From CAYMSF01 sp964392985 (GTDB lineage Bacteria; Verrucomicrobiota; Lentisphaeria; Victivallales; Victivallaceae): a DNA stretch of 64,000 bases. The DNA is taken from the NCBI GenBank assembly GCA_964392985.1, contig CAYMSF010000017.1:1-64000 (forward strand). The letters run 5' to 3'. The position numbers and the translations under genes were made by a program. The notes beneath the pieces were generated by a model that was not told the DNA's origin, did not search any database, and was given only the letters and a program-made list of their open reading frames with translations. Below, piece after piece: positions 33,907 to 41,724 of the stretch. Each line of letters starts with the position of its first letter. Position 1 is the first letter of the stretch.

Positions 33907-34367
33907 TTAAATTTAATGTATTAAAACTTGACCATCAGGAACTGGACTTGGACGGTTATGAACCGCCCGCTTTTCTTGAAATCGAAAGCTCGGCGTTATT
34001 ACAGTTTAATAAACCCGTCCATTATCAGCTTCATATTGCCAAAATCAATCAAGGCGCACTCGTTACCGGCAGTGTTACCACGACTGCCAACGGTTGTTGC
34101 GGCAGATGCCTGAAAAACTTTACCACCACAATCAGCAATAACAATATCTGTCGCTTTTATGAGGAAATTGCAGAAACAGAACTTGATATAACTGACGACA
34201 TCAGAGAAGAACTGGTTATTAATATTCCGTCAAATTGCATCTGTGACGCAGACTGTAACGGCCTCTGCCCGGTATGCGGCAACAACAGAAATCTCAAACC
34301 ATGTGATTGCCAACCCGAAACCGGCGGCAGCGATGTGTGGGGCGAACTCGATAAACTGAAACTTTAA
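33903..34367 (+). CDS. yceD: YceD/DUF177-family protein
   Basis: 154 residues. Two Cys groups are seen: CCGRCLKNF near 60 and ICDADCNGLCPVCGNNRN near 115 with a final CDC, the DUF177 arrangement that suggests zinc binding. The gene overlaps coaD by four bases and so is translationally coupled to it. YceD is normally followed directly by rpmF (ribosomal protein L32) and lipid genes; here the next gene is an esterase 50 bases away and no rpmF lies between. The family is needed for 23S rRNA accumulation in several bacteria and plants. Confidence 0.88.
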   Translation: MIKFNVLKLDHQELDLDGYEPPAFLEIESSALLQFNKPVHYQLHIAKINQGALVTGSVTTTANGCCGRCLKNFTTTISNNNICRFYEEIAETELDITDDIREELVINIPSNCICDADCNGLCPVCGNNRNLKPCDCQPETGGSDVWGELDKLKL

Positions 34368-34416
34368 TTTTTCCGAACAGCAGGCAAGCCGTTGCCAATT
34401 TAAAAGGAAGACGAGC

Positions 34417-35313
34417 ATGGATCGCAGAACTGAACTCTATCAACTACTTGGAAAACTGCCCGACCGTAATTATCCCGTTAAAGCGGAACTATGCCGGCGC
34501 GACGAATATCCTGAATTCTTTCTTGAGCACCTGATGCTGGATCTTAATGGTGTTGAACCGGTTCCGGCGCTTGTTGTCATTCCGAAAAAACTCAAATCGC
34601 CGGCTCCTGCGGTGCTATACAACCACTCTCACGGCGGACTCTATCATAACGGCAAAAATGAACTTATCAACGGCGTGGATTATATGTTTAAACCACCCTA
34701 TGCTGAAGAGCTTGCCCGACGCGGTTATGTCGTCATCTGCATTGATGCCTGGAATTTCGGTGAACGCCGCGGTCGCAGCGAAAGCGAATTATTCAAGGAA
34801 ATGCTGTGGTACGGTCAGGTACTCTGGGGGATGATGGTGTTTGATTCCCTGAAAACATTGGACTACCTGGTCACACGCCCGGAGGTGGATTCCAGCCGGA
34901 TTGCCACGCTCGGTCTTTCCATGGGCAGTACGATGGCATGGTGGCTTGCCGCTTTGGACACCCGCATCAAAGTAACCGTCGATATCGGTTGCATGACCGA
35001 TTTTCACAGCCTGATTGAACAACGCGGGTTGGACCAGCATGGCCTTTACTATTACGTTCCCGACCTGTTGAACCATTTCACTACGGCACAAATTAATGCG
35101 CTTATTGCTCCGCGCCCCCATCTGGCTCTTGCAGGTAACTATGACAAACTTACTCCGCCAGCCGGACTTGACCGTATTGACACCGAATTAACCCGGGTTT
35201 ATCGCGAGTTAAATGCTGCCGATGCCTGGCGATTGCTGCGTTATAATACCGGGCATTTCGAGTCCGCCGCCATGCGCGCCGAAATACTCAAATTCCTCGA
35301 CAAATGGCTCTGA
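34417..35313 (+). CDS. Alpha/beta hydrolase, dienelactone-hydrolase/acetyl-esterase-like
   Basis: 298 residues with no signal peptide. AVLYNHSHGGLYHNGKNE is the oxyanion side, IATLGLSMGSTMAWWLAALD near 165 carries the nucleophile Ser in GLSMG, and YNTGHFESAAMR near the end bears the catalytic His. An AAAGGAAGA site precedes the ATG. It resembles the dienelactone-hydrolase-like esterases (COG1073/COG0412) that often accompany carbohydrate de-acetylation in PVC genomes. Substrate unknown. Confidence 0.8.
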   Translation: MDRRTELYQLLGKLPDRNYPVKAELCRRDEYPEFFLEHLMLDLNGVEPVPALVVIPKKLKSPAPAVLYNHSHGGLYHNGKNELINGVDYMFKPPYAEELARRGYVVICIDAWNFGERRGRSESELFKEMLWYGQVLWGMMVFDSLKTLDYLVTRPEVDSSRIATLGLSMGSTMAWWLAALDTRIKVTVDIGCMTDFHSLIEQRGLDQHGLYYYVPDLLNHFTTAQINALIAPRPHLALAGNYDKLTPPAGLDRIDTELTRVYRELNAADAWRLLRYNTGHFESAAMRAEILKFLDKWL

Positions 35314-35361
35314 TTTTTCGCCGGTTTTCAATCTTATTAAAGTATAGATAACGAGGTAATT

Positions 35362-37722
35362 ATGCAGCAGAAAATGCTCTCTGCTTTAAAACAATATTTC
35401 GGATTTGACGGCTTTCTGGACAATCAGGAAGATATCATCCATCATATCCTGAAGGGCAGGGATTTATGTGTCATCATGCCGACTGGCGCCGGTAAATCTC
35501 TCTGCTATCAACTGCCGATATTGATGAGTCCCGGCTATGGTATTGTCGTCTCGCCGCTCATTTCGTTAATGAAAGACCAGGTGGATGCACTCCGGGCAAA
35601 AGGCTTGTCTGCTGCATTTATCAACAGCACCGTATCGAATGCTGAACAGCATGCCATTATGCATGACGCCGCCATCGGCAGCGTAAAATTGCTCTATGTG
35701 GCGCCGGAACGCTTTTATATGAGTTCTTTCCAGCAGTTGTTACATCACTGTCCGCCCGGTATGATGGTCGTGGATGAAGCGCACTGCATCAGTCAGTGGG
35801 GGCATGATTTCCGGCCTTCATATTCCCGGCTCGGTGATTTTGTCAATGATTACGGAATTGCCCAGGTTTGTGCCTTCACCGCCACTGCCACTTCAATTGT
35901 CCGGGAAGACATCAAATCCCAGTTGAAACGTCCGGACATGGACTTACATGTTGCCGGTTTTAAACGGCCGAACCTGGCATTCAATGTTCTCGAATGTAAT
36001 ACTGCCAATCAAAAAAGCCAGGCCCTTGCTAAAATCTTGAAAAACCCTGCCCCAACTATAATTTACGCTTCCACCAGGAAAGCCGTTGAACAACTGGCCG
36101 AAGAACTCAAAGGGTTTAATTGTATCGCCTATCACGCCGGCATGGGCGATGAAAACCGCAGCGAGGCTCAGGATAGATTTATGAATGATGCCTGCCCGGT
36201 ACTCGTGGCAACAAACGCCTTCGGCATGGGTATTGACCGTCCGGATGTCCGGCGGGTAATTCACTATAATCTCACCGGTTCGCTCGAAGCATATTATCAG
36301 GAAGCCGGTAGAGCCGGACGCGATGGCGAACCTGCGGAATGTACTTTGCTCTATTCATATAGTGACCGTTTTGTTCAAGAGTTCCTGATTGATTTGAATA
36401 ATCCGCCTGAAGAACTCATGCATGAACTCTACGCAGAATTGCTCAGAATTGCAAAAAAGGCTAAAAGCGATGTTCTTGAAGTAACTCTGGCGGAGCTGGT
36501 TAAAAATGTACCGGGCGCTAAATCCGATAATCAACTCAGCAGCGCCATGCGAATACTCACTAAAAATAATTACATCGAACGCGAATTCAATTCCAACAAC
36601 ACCGGCTCTATTCGTTTTACTGGTGATATTCAAAGTTTAAAAAACAATCACGCGGCGGAATCCACCCAGCGGTCCCGTTTTATTCATCGTTGTATTAACC
36701 ATTTCGGCGCACAATTATCGGCTCCGGTAGATTGTTCCTATGAACAACTTGCCGCGATTGCCGGATTAAGTGTCGAACAGATTAAACGGGTAATCCGGGC
36801 GCTCGGGGAAGAATGTGTTGAATGGACAGCGCCATTCTCCGGCAGCACCACCAGAATGCTACGACCGGGTGAGACAAAACTAGAAATTGATTTCAACGCA
36901 CTCATTGAAAAACGTAAATTTGAAATCGCCAGACTGGATGAAGTTATCAGCTATACTAAAAGCCAAAAATGCCGACAGCATTTTCTAATCACATATTTCG
37001 GCGAAGATTCAGCCGGGTGGAAATGCGAAAACTGCGACCGTTGCCGCACCGTTACCCACACCCACCGGCGCGAAGCCAGTGCCGGCGAAAAAGAAATCGC
37101 GAAAATAATTCTGGCAACCGTATTGGAATTTAAAGGCAGAATCGGCAGAGGAAAAATCAGTCAGGTATTGACTGGCGCCAAAAGACTGGAAATTGTTGAT
37201 TGTGGACTTGACCGTCATCATCGGTTCGGTGCACTTAAAGGCATCAGTCAGAATAATATTCTGCTCTATATTAAATCACTCGAAAACATCGGTTGCATCC
37301 GCCAGTCCGGCAATCCTGAATACCCCTGCATTGAAATTACTCCACAAGGTATTGAGCTGCTTGCCGCCGGCGGAGCTGTAACTCTCGATTTTCCGGAAAT
37401 CGAACAGTCAATTTCCCAAAAATCAAAAAAATCTTCAGCAAATTCCAAAACGTTGGACAGGGATAATTTTTTCGACACAGGCAATAATGATTTATTCGAA
37501 AAACTCCGCGAACTGCGCAACAAAATGGCAACGCAAAAACACGTTCCCGCTTACACAATCCTCCATGATTCCACCTTGAACGAACTGGCGGCAAAACAAC
37601 CGCTCACCCCGCAGGAAGCGCTCAAGATCAAAGGCATCGGCGATGCCAAAATCCGCACCATCATCCCGAAATTCCTCGCCGCCATCAGCGCATGGCGACA
37701 GGAAAATGTTCATAAATCATAA
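35362..37722 (+). CDS. recQ: RecQ-family DNA helicase with an extra domain between core and zinc site
   Basis: 786 residues, longer than the ~600 of E. coli RecQ. Helicase motifs are complete: motif I MPTGAGKSLCYQLP near 37, II MVVDEAHCISQWGHDFRPS near 134, III AFTATAT and VI YYQEAGRAGRDGEPAECTLL near 313. The four-Cys zinc site CRQHFLITYFGED and WKCENCDRC is about 170 residues further from the core than in E. coli. The inserted region (about 345-530) includes winged-helix-like segments. An HRDC domain (EKLRELRNKMATQKHVPAYT then ALKIKGIGDAKIRTIIPKFL) ends the protein. It unwinds DNA 3' to 5' in recombination and replication-fork repair. Confidence 0.92.
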   Translation: MQQKMLSALKQYFGFDGFLDNQEDIIHHILKGRDLCVIMPTGAGKSLCYQLPILMSPGYGIVVSPLISLMKDQVDALRAKGLSAAFINSTVSNAEQHAIMHDAAIGSVKLLYVAPERFYMSSFQQLLHHCPPGMMVVDEAHCISQWGHDFRPSYSRLGDFVNDYGIAQVCAFTATATSIVREDIKSQLKRPDMDLHVAGFKRPNLAFNVLECNTANQKSQALAKILKNPAPTIIYASTRKAVEQLAEELKGFNCIAYHAGMGDENRSEAQDRFMNDACPVLVATNAFGMGIDRPDVRRVIHYNLTGSLEAYYQEAGRAGRDGEPAECTLLYSYSDRFVQEFLIDLNNPPEELMHELYAELLRIAKKAKSDVLEVTLAELVKNVPGAKSDNQLSSAMRILTKNNYIEREFNSNNTGSIRFTGDIQSLKNNHAAESTQRSRFIHRCINHFGAQLSAPVDCSYEQLAAIAGLSVEQIKRVIRALGEECVEWTAPFSGSTTRMLRPGETKLEIDFNALIEKRKFEIARLDEVISYTKSQKCRQHFLITYFGEDSAGWKCENCDRCRTVTHTHRREASAGEKEIAKIILATVLEFKGRIGRGKISQVLTGAKRLEIVDCGLDRHHRFGALKGISQNNILLYIKSLENIGCIRQSGNPEYPCIEITPQGIELLAAGGAVTLDFPEIEQSISQKSKKSSANSKTLDRDNFFDTGNNDLFEKLRELRNKMATQKHVPAYTILHDSTLNELAAKQPLTPQEALKIKGIGDAKIRTIIPKFLAAISAWRQENVHKS

Positions 37723-37780
37723 GCAGATGTGACCAGCACGCTATTTCGTTAGCAGCCAATGCCCAGAAAAACCCGGACTG

Positions 37781-37806
37781 GCGCAATTTCTTGCGCATAA
37801 TATTTT
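37781..37806 (+). terminator. Possible terminator downstream of recQ
   Basis: GCGCAA and TTGCGC form a six-base stem with loop TTTC about 60 bases after the recQ stop, followed by ATAATATTTTA. The T-run is broken, so termination may be weak. Confidence 0.35.
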
Positions 37807-37980
37807 ACATTCTCAAAGCTATCCAACTTTAAAGTGCTAAAGCAGGAAACTGCAGAACTTTTTTACCCGATGCCCATTAATTTCTTTTAAAATAGACAAT
37901 TTAATCGAAAGTTCTGTTAGTTCCATTTTGGAACATACTGCCGAAGACGGGAAATCGCGAGTAATGAAAGAAAAAGTACA

Positions 37981-38086
37981 TCAAGCTTCCAGCTTGAGTA
38001 GGAAAAAACGCAAGCAGGGATGCTTGCGGTACACTGATGCTTGCGGTACACTGATGTTTGCGGTACACTGATGTTTGCGGTACACT
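37981..38086. repeat. REP-like palindrome pair with a four-copy 17-base tandem repeat
   Basis: Two perfect hairpins come first: TCAAGCT/AGCTTGA (37981-37987 with 37991-37997, three-base loop) and CGCAAGCA/TGCTTGCG (38009-38016 with 38021-38028, loop GGGA). The right arm of the second is then repeated: GATGCTTGCGGTACACT at 38019 and 38036, GATGTTTGCGGTACACT at 38053 and 38070, each 17 bases, and a fifth partial unit starts at 38087. The patch lies in the 377-base gap between recQ and the bioF-like gene; the rest of that gap holds only the weak stem at 37781. Dispersed palindromes of this kind are usual in large PVC genomes and are often linked to RAYT transposases, none of which is seen here. 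Confidence 0.85.
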
Positions 38087-38099
38087 GACAGATTGGATG

Positions 38100-39248
38100 C
38101 TATTGGGTGTGTTTTATGATTAGTTCAGTTAGTGGCATCAGTTGTTCGCTCGACATATTGGCGGAAAGAGAAAAACGCAGACGGGCAGTTCCGGGAGGCA
38201 CTGTCGGAGGACGCACCGGGAATACCAGATAACCCTCCTGACGCAACTGTTCTGCAAGTTTAACCGCGATATTATTTTCGCCGACAATAAGTGGAACAAT
38301 TTGTGAATTGCCACCGGTTTTCCCGCCGGCAAGTGTCAGCGCATTGCGAAATTTTTTTGAGAGTTTCTGTAAATGTTCCCTCTGAACATTCATGCCGAAA
38401 ACTTTATCCAGAATAAAACTGGTCCAGCAAGTGACAATCGGCGGCAACCCTGTTGTGAAAATCAACGGACGCATTTTGTTAATCAGATATTCGCGCACTG
38501 ATTGATGCATAATAGCATAGGCGCCGGATGAACATAATGCTTTGCCGAAAGTGCCGATGAGAATATCAATCTGGTCAATCAATCCGGTTGCCTCTGCGAT
38601 ACCGGCGCCGGTTGCGCCGAATACCCCGGCGGCATGTGCTTCATCAACAAGCAGAATCGCATTATAGCGCTGTTTCAACGTTGTAAGTATTTGCAGGTCG
38701 GCAATATCTCCATCCATACTGAATACGGATTCCGTGATAATAAAAATGCGTTTTTGGGTTCCGTAATTTTCCTGCAACAGTTTTTCCAGACGGGCATAAT
38801 CCAGATGAGGATAACGGTGGAATTCAGCGCCACTCAGACGGATTCCGTCAATAATGCTGGCATGATTGAGTTTATCGGAGAGAATAATGTCACCTGATCC
38901 GGCCAGCGCCGGCAGGATGCCGATATTGGCATGATAACCGCTGTTAAAGACGAGGGCGGCGCGACCGCCGTACCATTCTGACAGTTTGTTTTCAAGTTCA
39001 GTATAACCCTGATGATTGCCGGTAAGCAACCGCGATGAAGAGGCGGAGAAGAGTGAACCGTAACTGTATTCCGGCAATTTTATTCGCTGGTAAAATTCCT
39101 CGCGGAATTCATCATTGGCGCTTATGCCCAGATAGTCATTGCCGGAGAGATTCAATCCGGAATTTTGCGGAATTTCGCGCAACTGCCGGTATTGTTCCCT
39201 GTTGCGCAGTTCCGATAATTCTGTTTGTAGTGATTCCAGCCAATTCAT
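38100..39248 (-). CDS. bioF: Alpha-oxoamine synthase, 8-amino-7-oxononanoate synthase-like
   Basis: 382 residues. LNLSGNDYLGIS near 32, FNSGYHANIGILPALAGSGD near 101, IITESVFSMDGD near 170, the PLP-stabilising Asp202 in VDEAHAAG and the Schiff-base Lys236 in IGTFGKALCSSGAY make it a member of the BioF/Kbl/serine palmitoyltransferase family. BioF is the best match by length and by GNDYL and VDEAHAAGVFG. It condenses an acyl-ACP/CoA with alanine in biotin synthesis. No other bio gene is adjacent, so glycine C-acetyltransferase or a related lipid enzyme is possible. Confidence 0.85.
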   Translation of the reverse strand: MNWLESLQTELSELRNREQYRQLREIPQNSGLNLSGNDYLGISANDEFREEFYQRIKLPEYSYGSLFSASSSRLLTGNHQGYTELENKLSEWYGGRAALVFNSGYHANIGILPALAGSGDIILSDKLNHASIIDGIRLSGAEFHRYPHLDYARLEKLLQENYGTQKRIFIITESVFSMDGDIADLQILTTLKQRYNAILLVDEAHAAGVFGATGAGIAEATGLIDQIDILIGTFGKALCSSGAYAIMHQSVREYLINKMRPLIFTTGLPPIVTCWTSFILDKVFGMNVQREHLQKLSKKFRNALTLAGGKTGGNSQIVPLIVGENNIAVKLAEQLRQEGYLVFPVRPPTVPPGTARLRFSLSANMSSEQLMPLTELIIKHTQ

Positions 39249-39306
39249 TATATATTATGTGGAGTAAGTGTTAACTTCATGACAGTGAACCTGTCAATAT
39301 TGAATC

Positions 39307-39344
39307 GAAAAAAATCCCGGAATCGCATTTGCGACTCCGGGATT
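39307..39344 (-). terminator. Rho-independent terminator of rpsD
   Basis: On the minus strand AATCCCGGAGTCGC pairs with GCGATTCCGGGATT over 14 positions (39313-39326 with 39331-39344) with a four-base loop, and a run of T follows (39307-39312). It starts 26 bases after the rpsD stop. Confidence 0.92.
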
Positions 39345-39370
39345 CGGAAAATACAATTATTTTCAGGAGA

Positions 39371-39976
39371 TTACCGCGCGTAGTACTCGATAACACTCAT
39401 GATATTCGCATTAACCGGAATTTCTGACAGTTCCGGGGCGCGAACGAGGGTAATCTTCAAAGCTTCGGTATCAACTTCCATGTAACCCGGTGGTGTCGCA
39501 TTGCCTTTCTTAGCAATTTCCGCTACGGAAGGTGACTTTTCCGGATTGATGGAGATGACCTGTCCTTCTTTGATCATGCATGAACCGCGGTCAACTTTCT
39601 TGCCATTGACGAGAATATGACCATGGGCGATGAACTGTTTTGCCGCGAAAATAGAGGGTGCGAACCCGCTATGGAATACGATAGCATCGAGGCGCTGTTC
39701 AATGGAACGGAACAGTTTTTCGTTGGTTTTTGCTTCGCCCTTTTTGGCGTTGTGGAATGCGATGACGAGTTGTTTTTCAGAAATGGCGTAATGAGCGCGC
39801 AGTTTCTGTTTTTCCATCATCAATTCGCCATAGCCGGAGAGTTTCTTTTTCTTGCCGGTTTTGCCGTGTTGTCCGGCTGGATACGGACGTTTTACGCTCG
39901 GGCACTTCGGATCACTCCATACGCACGCACCAATGCGGCGACAGAATTTGTGTTTAGCTCGACTTGCAGTAGCCAT
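39371..39976 (-). CDS. rpsD: 30S ribosomal protein S4
   Basis: 201 residues. The N-terminal segment KHKFCRRIGACVWSDPKCP keeps three Cys, followed by the family's YPAGQHGKTGKKKKLSGYGE. The S4 RNA-binding domain reads QRLDAIVFHSGFAPSIFAAK then FIAHGHILVNGKKVDRGSCM. It is a primary 16S rRNA binder that nucleates the 30S body. It stands alone, with its own promoter (40001-40029) and terminator, and not in the alpha operon with rpsM/rpsK/rpoA as in most bacteria. AGGAG is well placed before ATG 39976. Confidence 0.97.
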   Translation of the reverse strand: MATASRAKHKFCRRIGACVWSDPKCPSVKRPYPAGQHGKTGKKKKLSGYGELMMEKQKLRAHYAISEKQLVIAFHNAKKGEAKTNEKLFRSIEQRLDAIVFHSGFAPSIFAAKQFIAHGHILVNGKKVDRGSCMIKEGQVISINPEKSPSVAEIAKKGNATPPGYMEVDTEALKITLVRAPELSEIPVNANIMSVIEYYAR

Positions 39977-40000
39977 CCCTTCGCTCCTATTCTTTAAAGA

Positions 40001-40029
40001 GTTATTGTTTGTCCGGCTTCAGGTGTCAA
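40001..40029 (-). promoter_or_regulatory. Promoter of rpsD within an inverted repeat
   Basis: On the minus strand a perfect TTGACA (40024-40029) and AATAAC (40001-40006) are 17 bases apart, giving a start near 39994 and a short leader to ATG 39976. GGCTTCAGG (40015-40023) in the spacer pairs with CCTGAAGCC (40050-40058) upstream, so a protein bound to this dyad would cover the -35 box. The rest of the 202-base gap to zwf shows nothing further. Confidence 0.55.
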
Positions 40030-40178
40030 GCACATTAATTATAATGGGGCCTGAAGCCTTCATCTTAGAAAATGGACTATTAATATAGACTGGATCTGCC
40101 GCTTTGCAAATGGTAAAAACAATAAAAATTGCAAAAACCGGCATCATCCAGCGGGGCAAAATTTACACTGTGATACGG

Positions 40179-41711
40179 TTAAAGTTCACGCCAGTTGTGT
40201 TCACCGAGCAGTTTCCATGTGTCGCCGGGACCATCGGAACCAGCGGGGTAGAAACGCAAATGACATGGACAGGCAAGATTGGCGGCGTCAAATTTTGACC
40301 ATGCATTCAGAATCGGTGTAAATAACCGCCAGGAGGCGGCAATGACATCGCTGCGGATAAATAGCGTTTGGTCACCCAGCATGCAGTCAAGCAGCAGCCG
40401 TTCATAAGCGTCAGGGATATCCCCGCCAAAAATATTTGCATACTTGAAGTCCAGCGAGAGTTGTCCCATGCAAAGTTTCGGTCCCGGTTGTTTTGCTTGA
40501 ATCTTTAACGACATGCCTTCTTCCGGCTGAACATTCAGAATGAGCTGGTCAGGGGAGAGATCCTCCGGTCGCAACTGGGAGAAGATCGAATGCGGTACTT
40601 TGCGGAAGGTTATCGCAATTTCACTGACCTTGCGGGCAAGGCGTTTGCCGGAACGCAGATAAAATGGTACGCCGCGCCAGCGCCAGTTGTCAATGAAAAA
40701 TTTAGCGGCTACATAAGTTTCAGTTGCGGATTCAGGATTAACGTCGGCCTCCTGCCGATAGCCTGCCATACCGTTACCCTCGGTGTATTGCCCCCGGATC
40801 AGATATTGGTCCAGTTGCTGAATAGGAAACGGGCGTATTGACTTTATGAGTTTTAATTTTTCATCGCGAATGGCATCGGCGTCGAATGATGCCGGTGTTT
40901 CCATCGCCACTAGTGAGAGCATTTCCAGCATGTGATTCTGAAACATATCGCGCAGCAATCCTGCTTTGTCATAATAGCCGGCGCGATTTTCGACACCGAT
41001 GGATTCCGCCGCGGTAATTTGAATATTCTCAATATAATGACTGTTCCAGATCGGCTCAAAGATGATGTTGGCAAAACGCAACATGAGAATATTTTGAACC
41101 GTTTCTTTGCCCAGATAATGGTCAATCCGGTAGATTTGGCGTTCCGAGAGCGATTCATGGAGCATACGGTCAAGCGCCTCTGCGCTTTCAATGTCATTGC
41201 CAAATGGTTTTTCCAGAACGACATGGCGCCATGGTACGCCATCATAATTCTCGCGGGTTAGTTGATATTCCGCCAGCATTGGAACGATTACCGGATAAAG
41301 TGATGCCGGAGTTGCCAGATAGAAGGTGCGGTTCGGTACAGGGTCATGTCCATCTTCCAGAGTTGCCAATTTCCGTTCGAGGTTGCGATAGGTTTCGGGA
41401 GTGTCATAACCGCCGGAAAGATAGAAGAGATTATTTAAAAAATTTTGAATATCAGCAGTATCAACCTGAGGGAAACGTGTTTTCAGCGTTTGTAACTGTG
41501 AGTTGCGGAATGCCTCATCAGTCATTGGCGAACGGGCGCAACCGATGATTCTGGAGTCGGGATGAAACAGTTTGCGTTGCGACAAGCCGAACAGAGCAGG
41601 AATCAATTTGCGTTGTGCCAAATCACCGGATGCGCCGAAAATGATAATAATATTCGGAACCGGGCTGACTTCGATACATAAAGTACCCTGCCAGGCATTT
41701 GCATCAATCAT
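40179..41711 (-). CDS. zwf: Glucose-6-phosphate 1-dehydrogenase
   Basis: 510 residues, the family length. NADP-binding FGASGDLAQRK starts at 25, HVVLEKPFGNDIESA near 163 and the active-site RIDHYLGKETVQN at 195-207, with the substrate-binding Lys and catalytic His. FYLRSGKRLARKVSEIAITF lies further on. It makes 6-phosphogluconolactone and NADPH, the first step of the oxidative pentose phosphate pathway. CGGAGA precedes ATG 41711. It starts 13 bases after the Sel1 lipoprotein stop, so the two are probably on one transcript. No pgl or gnd is in the window. Confidence 0.96.
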   Translation of the reverse strand: MIDANAWQGTLCIEVSPVPNIIIIFGASGDLAQRKLIPALFGLSQRKLFHPDSRIIGCARSPMTDEAFRNSQLQTLKTRFPQVDTADIQNFLNNLFYLSGGYDTPETYRNLERKLATLEDGHDPVPNRTFYLATPASLYPVIVPMLAEYQLTRENYDGVPWRHVVLEKPFGNDIESAEALDRMLHESLSERQIYRIDHYLGKETVQNILMLRFANIIFEPIWNSHYIENIQITAAESIGVENRAGYYDKAGLLRDMFQNHMLEMLSLVAMETPASFDADAIRDEKLKLIKSIRPFPIQQLDQYLIRGQYTEGNGMAGYRQEADVNPESATETYVAAKFFIDNWRWRGVPFYLRSGKRLARKVSEIAITFRKVPHSIFSQLRPEDLSPDQLILNVQPEEGMSLKIQAKQPGPKLCMGQLSLDFKYANIFGGDIPDAYERLLLDCMLGDQTLFIRSDVIAASWRLFTPILNAWSKFDAANLACPCHLRFYPAGSDGPGDTWKLLGEHNWREL

Positions 41712-41724
41712 GATTTTCTCCGGA

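Noticed and set aside
38019..38086. Possible CRISPR array
   Set aside because: The 17-base units abut directly with no spacers and no cas gene is near, so it is a tandem repeat.
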